Source: Saprospiraceae bacterium UBA2365 (GTDB lineage Bacteria > Bacteroidota > Bacteroidia > Chitinophagales > Saprospiraceae). Taken from it: DNA of 21,762 nt. A model generated the notes under the pieces. The model saw nothing but the letters and a program-made list of their open reading frames with translations. It was not told the DNA's origin and ran no database searches. The position numbers and the translations under genes are program-made. The stretch's first letter is position 1. Each line of letters starts with the position of its first letter. The DNA lies in contig DDTL01000079.1 of NCBI GenBank assembly GCA_002344345.1, positions 1-21,762 on the forward strand, written 5' to 3'. Shown one piece after another: positions 1 to 5,820 of the stretch.

Positions 1-1
1 A

Positions 2-31
2 TTTAGAATAATTCTAATTTTATTACATTTG
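2..31 (+). promoter_or_regulatory. Predicted Bacteroidota-type promoter upstream of the cryptochrome gene
   Basis: TACATTTG at 24-31 matches the Bacteroidota -7 consensus TAnnTTTG exactly. TTTA at 2-5 stands 18 bases upstream, where a TTTG-like -33 element is expected, with one mismatch. The GTG start of the next gene is at 69, leaving a leader of roughly 30 bases. The bases just after the box, AGCCAAATAG (33-42), recur after the candidate promoter at 5786. Any gene to the left of the window is unseen, so upstream read-through cannot be excluded. Confidence 0.5.
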
Positions 32-68
32 TAGCCAAATAGATAACTAAGAAATAACTCATTCAAAA

Positions 69-1496
69 GTGAAACAGAATACAGGTATAGTTTGGTTCAG
101 GTTGGATTTAAGGCTTCGGGACAATATATCATTGGTCGATGCTCTGCAATCGTGCGACCAGATCATTCCAGTATATGTTTTTGATGAAAGGCTGTATTCT
201 TTAAAATCGAAATATGGTTTCAGAAGAATAGGCATTCACAGGGCTGAGTTTATCATAGAATCAGTGAATGATCTTCGAAAATCTCTTCAAAAATCAGGTG
301 CTGATCTGATCATTAGGTTTGGGAAGCCTGAAGATATTTTGTTTGAAATTGCCAGAAAACACAATACAACAGCAGTCTTTTGCAACAAGGAAAGGACTTC
401 TGAGGAAGTTAGCGTTCAGGATACGCTCGAACAAAAACTATGGTCGATCGGACAGGAAATCCGTTATTCAAGAGGAAAAATGCTTTACCATACCGGAGAC
501 TTGCCATTCCCTGTCAATCATACTCCTGATACCTATGCTGCATTTTACAGAGAGGTTGGAAAAATCATTCCTATCAGACCCATTATCTCTGCACCATCCT
601 CCATACCGATGTATCCCGGCAGTATCGAGCCGGGCGATTTGCCTGATTTAAAATCCTTGCATTTTGACATTGAACAAAAAGAAGGTCTCGATTTTATATT
701 CAAAGGAGGAGAAACTACCGGTTACCAGAAAATTGATGATTTTATTAACTACAACCTCAAAACAAATTCACCCAACCACAATTGGGAAGAAATGCGGAAT
801 AGTCAGACAACCCATCTCGCACCATACATCAGTGCAGGATGTATTTCTGTAAGATCCCTGTACTCGGCGCTGGATGAATATAGTGAACACAACAGATATA
901 AAAAAAGGGTTAAATGCCTGATCCACGGCCTGATTCGTAGAGATTTTTATCGGCTCATGGCCAAAAAGAATCGAAATCAGATCTTTCAGAAGACCGGTAT
1001 CAGTCACAAAGCCAACAACCAGTTGACTGACAATATGGAACTTTTTGAAATATGGAAAGATGCCAAAACTGGTGTTCCGCTTCTGGATGCTTTCATGAGA
1101 GAACTGAATAAAACCGGCTATCTATCACCTGAAGGCAGGTTTTTTGTAGCCAGTTTTCTCGTAGAAGAATTAAAAGTCAACTGGCAAATCGGAGCTGAAT
1201 ACTTTGAGTCGATATTGGTTGATTACGATCCTAGCAGCAATTGGGTGAATTGGAACCACATCGGCGGTGTGAGCCTGGATTCAAAGGAAGACAGATATTG
1301 TAACATTGTCACAAGAGCAAGAAAAATAGATCCGCATGGTGATTTCATCAGAGAATGGTTACCTGAATTGGCAAGCATACAAAACAGCAATGTCCATGAA
1401 CCCTATAAAATCGATCCTGATGAATTAAAAAAATTAAGTATAGTCCTTGGCGAGGATTATCCGGTTCCAATAGTTGACACTGAAAAATGGATTTAA
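69..1496 (+). CDS. DASH-type cryptochrome/photolyase family protein with a divergent substrate pocket
   Basis: A 475-residue flavoprotein of the cryptochrome/photolyase family. The N-terminal alpha/beta domain begins with WFRLDLRLRDN (residues 9-19). It carries DASH-like stretches such as RAEFIIESVNDLR and GKPEDILFEIA. The C-terminal helical FAD-binding domain is recognisable by GGETTGYQKIDDF, LAPYISAGCISVR, the VPLLDAFMREL region and DYDPSSNWVNW. FAD-contacting stretches look kept. The residues that hold a pyrimidine dimer do not: E to G287, W to R290, N-R to P354-E355, the Met/Gln position to F358, and the DASH Tyr to H397. Repair activity is therefore doubtful, and a light- or redox-sensing role is possible. 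The start is GTG at 69, because an in-frame TAA lies seven codons upstream and no ATG intervenes. It overlaps the next gene by 10 bases, suggesting co-translation. Family assignment is firm; function is inference. Confidence 0.88.
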   Translation: MKQNTGIVWFRLDLRLRDNISLVDALQSCDQIIPVYVFDERLYSLKSKYGFRRIGIHRAEFIIESVNDLRKSLQKSGADLIIRFGKPEDILFEIARKHNTTAVFCNKERTSEEVSVQDTLEQKLWSIGQEIRYSRGKMLYHTGDLPFPVNHTPDTYAAFYREVGKIIPIRPIISAPSSIPMYPGSIEPGDLPDLKSLHFDIEQKEGLDFIFKGGETTGYQKIDDFINYNLKTNSPNHNWEEMRNSQTTHLAPYISAGCISVRSLYSALDEYSEHNRYKKRVKCLIHGLIRRDFYRLMAKKNRNQIFQKTGISHKANNQLTDNMELFEIWKDAKTGVPLLDAFMRELNKTGYLSPEGRFFVASFLVEELKVNWQIGAEYFESILVDYDPSSNWVNWNHIGGVSLDSKEDRYCNIVTRARKIDPHGDFIREWLPELASIQNSNVHEPYKIDPDELKKLSIVLGEDYPVPIVDTEKWI

Positions 1497-2803
1497 TCAG
1501 AAAAATAATCAACCCTGAATATTACCTTATAAAAATTTTGGTATTGGTCCTGATTTTCAGCGCATGCAATACTTCTTCAAAAATTAGTGAAGCGACCTTT
1601 AAACCGGAAAAGTACTTTAAAAAGAATCCACAGTTTTCCAAAGAATTTTCAGGTTTTACTTTATACGACATTCACAAAAAACAGTATATCGCACATGTGA
1701 ATGGCAACAAGCATTTCATCCCGGCTTCAAATACTAAAGTTTTTACTCTTTATACGGCTATTTACATCCTCAGAGACTCACTTCCAATCATCCGATATCA
1801 ACTTTCGGGTGACACGCTTTATTTTTCCGGAGCAGGCAATCCCCTCAATCTGAATCCTTATTTCGTGGATAATCAACATTTAAGTGACTTTCTGAAAAAT
1901 TCAGGCAAGCAACTCATTTATATACCCTCCCACCCTTCTCCGGTAAAATACGGATCAGGTTGGGCATGGGATGATGCGCTGGATTACTACCAGCTTGAAA
2001 ATACGAGCTTACCCATTTTCGGCAATGAAATACAGGCTGTAATACATAATGACTCTCTCATTGTCAAGCCTGAAATTTTCAAAGATAATTTTCAGATTCT
2101 ACCCGGAAATAAAGATTTCGTCGAAGTGACACACGCACCAAACAATTTCATCATCCATTATTCAAAAGATCAAACCCTGGCAATACCCATTCAGTTTACA
2201 GATGAACTAACCTGCAATTTACTTAGTGACACCTTAAGCCAATCTGTTGTTTTACAATACAATACAACTGATACATTCAACTGGAAAATATATAAAATAC
2301 CTTTCCCTGACAGTTTACTGATCAGAATGATGCACGAAAGTGACAATTTCATTGCCGAACAACTGCTATTGATGAGCAGTATGGAAATTTCAGACACTTT
2401 GGATAGATCTAATGCTATCCGCTTCATCAAACATCAAATGAAAGACTGGCTAAGAGATGATGTCAAATGGGTAGACGGTTCAGGATTATCGAGATACAAT
2501 TTGTTTACGCCGCAAAGTATGTCTGAAGTGCTTTTGAAAATATACCAGCTAAAAGGACTTGATTGGATTGAAATCGTTTTCCCACATGGTGGCACATCAG
2601 GAACCATAGAAGCGTGGTATGAACCCTATGTGATGGCAAAAACCGGCACTCTGAGCAACAATCATTGCCTTAGCGGGTTTATTAAGGCAAAATCAGGAAA
2701 AATATATATCTTCAGTTTTATGCATAATCATTATCTGGAAAGCTCCAGGGTATACAAACAAGAAATGGATAAACTGCTCAGACTGATTTATAATAAGTAT
2801 TAA
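1487..2803 (+). CDS. dacB: D-alanyl-D-alanine carboxypeptidase/endopeptidase, PBP4 type (peptidase S13), lipoprotein
   Basis: A 438-residue serine peptidase of the penicillin-binding S13 family, which trims or cleaves peptidoglycan peptides outside the cytoplasmic membrane. All three active-site motifs are visible: SxxK as SNTK (81-84, nucleophile S81), SxN as SDN (285-287) and KTG (385-387). The N-terminus has a hydrophobic segment (about 14-26) ending in FSAC with C27, a plausible lipobox, so the protein is probably a lipoprotein; the -3 Phe is not ideal. The length fits the compact S13 proteins of Bacteroidota. It starts 10 bases before the cryptochrome stop, so the two genes are probably one transcript. 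Its wall substrate ties it functionally to the dcw cluster further right, although it lies on the other strand. Family confidence is high; symbol by analogy. Confidence 0.88.
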   Translation: MDLIRKIINPEYYLIKILVLVLIFSACNTSSKISEATFKPEKYFKKNPQFSKEFSGFTLYDIHKKQYIAHVNGNKHFIPASNTKVFTLYTAIYILRDSLPIIRYQLSGDTLYFSGAGNPLNLNPYFVDNQHLSDFLKNSGKQLIYIPSHPSPVKYGSGWAWDDALDYYQLENTSLPIFGNEIQAVIHNDSLIVKPEIFKDNFQILPGNKDFVEVTHAPNNFIIHYSKDQTLAIPIQFTDELTCNLLSDTLSQSVVLQYNTTDTFNWKIYKIPFPDSLLIRMMHESDNFIAEQLLLMSSMEISDTLDRSNAIRFIKHQMKDWLRDDVKWVDGSGLSRYNLFTPQSMSEVLLKIYQLKGLDWIEIVFPHGGTSGTIEAWYEPYVMAKTGTLSNNHCLSGFIKAKSGKIYIFSFMHNHYLESSRVYKQEMDKLLRLIYNKY

Positions 2804-2860
2804 AATAGCAAAATACATCTAACCGGGAAAAAGAATTGAGTTAAAAACCCAAAAAAGCTG

Positions 2861-4033
2861 ATGGAAAAGTATATGATAGGCGGAGTGCACGCGCTTGAAC
2901 TGACTGAAAAATATGGCTCACCGATCTATGTTTATGATACCGAAACGATCAAAAGAAAATTTTTCCTTTTGAAAAAGGCGTTCAGTAAAATTCCTCACAG
3001 GATCCATTATGCGGTGAAAGCCAATGAAGCTCCGGAAATCCTGATGCTGATGAAGGATCTGGGTGCAGGTCTTGATACAGTCAGTCCGAATGAGATCAGA
3101 AGAGCATTAAAGCTTGGGTTTAAAGTTACCGATATTATTTTCACGCCGAGTTGTCCGGCAATAAATGAAATAAAATTTGCGCTTGAAAATGGTATTCGGA
3201 TCCATTTTGGAGAATCAGAATACTTCGAAGAGTTGGGTGATTTACTTAAAGGTGTAGAAGTCGGATTGAGAATTAATCCGGATGTGCATATTGAAGGTAA
3301 CCAAAAAATAGCTACTGCGCATGCCGATTCAAAATTCGGGATTCCTTTGAATCAGTTGCCTGCAGTGAAACAGATGGAAGAAAAATTCGGATTCAAAGTG
3401 GTCACTTTGCACATCCATACCGGTTCAGATGTAAAAACCTGGCAGGATCTTGCCAAATCCTTCGATAGCTTATTGTTACAATTACCTGCATTCAACAATG
3501 TGAATTCTCTTGACATTGGAAGTGGGTTAAAAGTTAAATATAATGCTACTGATCATGAAATAGACCTGGATGCTTACACGAAATATATAAAGGATAAACT
3601 CGAAAACCTCGGAAAGTCCATCAACATCATTTTAGAGCCCGGAAAATTTTTGGTTGCAGAAGCCGGCACTTTGCTGGCATCGGTCAATGTGATCAAGCAG
3701 GGCTACAATAAACGCTTTGTGGGTTTGAATACCGGATCCAATCACCTCATCCGACCGATGTACTATGAAGCCTATCATCACATTATTAATATTTCGAATA
3801 TGGATGGTAAAATGCATATATATGATGTTGTCGGCCAATTGTGTGAAGAAGATACACTGGCTTCAGAAAGAGCCTTGTGTGAAGTCCGGGCAGGAGATAT
3901 ACTGGCTATACAAAATACAGGTGCCTATGGATATTCCATGGCCTCATTTTATAACCTCAGGGACAAACCGCGCCAGATTTTGGTAGAAAACAGCGCGCAT
4001 CGTCTGATTTCAGAAGACATGGTTGTAATTTAA
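2861..4033 (+). CDS. lysA: Diaminopimelate decarboxylase
   Basis: A 390-residue fold-type III PLP enzyme that decarboxylates meso-diaminopimelate to lysine, the last step of lysine synthesis in the cytoplasm. The PLP lysine is K53 in YAVKAN. HIHTGS (184-189) corresponds to the usual HxHIGS, DIGSGL (218-223) to the glycine-rich phosphate loop, and EPGK (259-262) to EPGR, with Lys in place of Arg. The catalytic Cys-Glu pair is C328-E329 in QLCEEDT. The C-terminal GAYGYSMASFYN is typical. ATG at 2861 is chosen because the fold begins about 15 residues later, as in relatives. It follows the peptidase gene by 57 bases on the same strand, so it may be co-transcribed. Diaminopimelate use agrees with the DNPR motif in MurE. 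A related decarboxylase such as carboxynorspermidine decarboxylase is less likely. Confidence 0.87.
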   Translation: MEKYMIGGVHALELTEKYGSPIYVYDTETIKRKFFLLKKAFSKIPHRIHYAVKANEAPEILMLMKDLGAGLDTVSPNEIRRALKLGFKVTDIIFTPSCPAINEIKFALENGIRIHFGESEYFEELGDLLKGVEVGLRINPDVHIEGNQKIATAHADSKFGIPLNQLPAVKQMEEKFGFKVVTLHIHTGSDVKTWQDLAKSFDSLLLQLPAFNNVNSLDIGSGLKVKYNATDHEIDLDAYTKYIKDKLENLGKSINIILEPGKFLVAEAGTLLASVNVIKQGYNKRFVGLNTGSNHLIRPMYYEAYHHIINISNMDGKMHIYDVVGQLCEEDTLASERALCEVRAGDILAIQNTGAYGYSMASFYNLRDKPRQILVENSAHRLISEDMVVI

Positions 4034-4044
4034 ATGCATGATTA

Positions 4045-5487
4045 CTACCTGAGTTCTTCTACTTTTTCAAGCAGCCATTGCTTCATCGTTACAGAGATTT
4101 TAGATCCTTTGATATCTTGTTGCAGTTTATCCGCCTTTTCTATTTGACCTGGGTTGAAAGACAATAATTTCCTGACAAATTTAATATAGTCTAAAAGCAT
4201 TGATTGCTGAGCTAATGTTAAAAGTTTTTTATTCCTGTAAACAAAGATTTTGAAACTTTCCAACAATGAATGGAGTGGTTCAATTTCATCTGTGTCATAA
4301 TAGGTCGTGACAAGCATCAACTTCGAATTCATATCATAAAATATTTCATTGAACTCGACATTTTGAAGCAATCTTACTACTTTGGTAAAATCCTTTTTGC
4401 CCCAGGCAATCAATGCAGAATTATATGCAACTGCATTTTCCCTAAACTTTTCATCCAATTTATCTTTGTGTAAATGAATAAAATTTTCAGCCCACTCATA
4501 TTCATTTAAAATATTAGCAGACATAACAATATTCCTGAAAGTTATAGGCGGAATTTGTCCGTTATAAAACAAAATTCCTTTCTCAATAGCTTCTTTGTAC
4601 AGGTCAAAATTCTGTCTGACAAATTCATTTTGTCCAATATTGATCCTTCTGATGCAAAAATTATGGGCTGACCCAAAAATATCCTTTGCTTCCTCTACAG
4701 GAAATAAATGAATATACATGTTGATCAGTTCCTTGAGTTTAAAAAAGTGTTCTTCACGATCAGGTTCTACATAACTTTTGTAAATCTGATAATAAATGGC
4801 AACAGGTGGATATTGACTGTAATCAAATTTCTCAACGTGCATAATTATTTCATCCATAAACAAGAGCGTACCGGAAATATTGGTCACATCCTGCCAACTG
4901 AGTAACATGCAAAACAATTTAAGTTTTTCCCCTAAATAGAATATATCCAGATTTTTAGCGGTTTCTTCAATATTAAGATCTCCAAACTTAACTTTTTTCT
5001 TAAACTGTTTTTCGAATTCACTGGTTAGATTATACTGGCTTTTCTCTAATTGATATTGATAAAAAAAATAAGAAGCCGGTTTTTCCAATTGCCTTTCTGA
5101 TAATCTGTTTACAGACGAAACAACAGAGTTATATAGCTTAACAATTTTCTTTTTACTGATGCCTTCGATCAGATTATTTGCCTGATGTAAGGGATTGTTA
5201 TCGTAAATTTCCTGCGCCAGAAACTGCTCATATAAGCGAAGCAACTCAGAACTCAATTTCCTGAAACGCGCATCGTCGTAGGTTTCTTCTCCGAATATCT
5301 GAGTCCAAACCATTGTTTTATCCAGATCACTTTGGTCTTTACTCTTAAGAAAAGGAATCAGTTGTTCAAACAACCGGATCAAACCCTGGTTTTGGTTGAA
5401 ATATGGAGATTGGACAAACTTGCCAAACCTGTTGAGCTCATAAACAGAAAGCGAATCCAGTACCTGATAAATTTTTGTCGATTTCAA
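4045..5487 (-). CDS. Helical protein of unknown function
   Basis: I do not recognise a named family. The 480-residue product has no signal peptide, no membrane segment and few glycines or prolines. It is built of regularly spaced amphipathic helices rich in Leu, Phe, Tyr, Lys and Glu, which suggests an all-helical, possibly TPR-like solenoid in the cytoplasm. The N-terminal stretch SVYELNRFGKFVQSPYFN (14-31) resembles the start of uncharacterised proteins I associate with Bacteroidota. The start appears to be TTG at 5487: no ATG lies upstream before the in-frame TAA at 5502-5500, and the next Met is residue 59. A TAnnTTTG box is only five bases upstream, implying a leaderless or nearly leaderless message. 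It converges on lysA with 11 bases between the stops. It is long and intact enough to be a real gene; no role can be assigned. Confidence 0.75.
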   Translation of the reverse strand: MKSTKIYQVLDSLSVYELNRFGKFVQSPYFNQNQGLIRLFEQLIPFLKSKDQSDLDKTMVWTQIFGEETYDDARFRKLSSELLRLYEQFLAQEIYDNNPLHQANNLIEGISKKKIVKLYNSVVSSVNRLSERQLEKPASYFFYQYQLEKSQYNLTSEFEKQFKKKVKFGDLNIEETAKNLDIFYLGEKLKLFCMLLSWQDVTNISGTLLFMDEIIMHVEKFDYSQYPPVAIYYQIYKSYVEPDREEHFFKLKELINMYIHLFPVEEAKDIFGSAHNFCIRRINIGQNEFVRQNFDLYKEAIEKGILFYNGQIPPITFRNIVMSANILNEYEWAENFIHLHKDKLDEKFRENAVAYNSALIAWGKKDFTKVVRLLQNVEFNEIFYDMNSKLMLVTTYYDTDEIEPLHSLLESFKIFVYRNKKLLTLAQQSMLLDYIKFVRKLLSFNPGQIEKADKLQQDIKGSKISVTMKQWLLEKVEELR

Positions 5488-5491
5488 ATTG

Positions 5492-5499
5492 CAAATATA
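5492..5499 (-). promoter_or_regulatory. Candidate -7 box (TATATTTG) for the helical-protein gene
   Basis: On the minus strand TATATTTG matches TAnnTTTG perfectly. It lies only five bases before the TTG start, so transcription would begin at or near the start codon. No clear TTTG -33 element is found 19-21 bases upstream. In DNA this AT-rich a chance match is possible. Confidence 0.35.
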
Positions 5500-5761
5500 T
5501 TAAATAAAAAAAACATATATATATCTGAATAAAAATCAGCATTTATATATCTATTATTTTCCAGATATCAAATAAACACCTATCTGAAAAAAATATAATA
5601 ACAAAACTGCAACCTTTTGCAATCTAAATGCATTACATATAAGAATCGCTGCAAATGTTTACAGTAAATCAAACAGCTATCAAAGTTAGTATTTTTTCAC
5701 TTGTAAAAGTAGACATATTAGAATAATATTTAAAGTATATAAAAAATATCTGTGTGTAATG

Positions 5762-5792
5762 TTGTTATAATCAGAAAATAACACTTATATTG
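5762..5792 (+). promoter_or_regulatory. Candidate promoter for the secreted T9SS protein gene
   Basis: TATATTG (5786-5792) is one T short of TAnnTTTG. TTG at 5762-5764 lies 21 bases upstream, as expected for a -33 element. AGCCAAATAG (5794-5803), directly downstream, is identical to the sequence following the promoter box at the left end of the window. The ATG is at 5821, giving a leader of about 20 bases. The call rests on position and resemblance only. Confidence 0.4.
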
Positions 5793-5820
5793 CAGCCAAA
5801 TAGCCAAAACTTAACAAATC

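Larger units (their letters stand above)
5488..5820. other. AT-rich divergent intergenic region (333 bases)
   Basis: The region lies between the minus-strand helical-protein gene and the plus-strand secreted-protein gene. It holds a candidate promoter at each end. It also holds an AT-rich imperfect inverted repeat around 5514-5550, whose core is CTGA/TCAG (5525-5528 and 5536-5539) flanked by AT repeats. I see no coding sequence, tRNA or terminator with a GC-rich stem. Confidence 0.6.

Noticed and set aside
5514..5550. AT-rich inverted repeat upstream of the helical-protein gene as a regulatory hairpin
   Set aside because: Only a 4-bp CTGA/TCAG core plus AT dinucleotide runs; such pairing is expected by chance in this composition.
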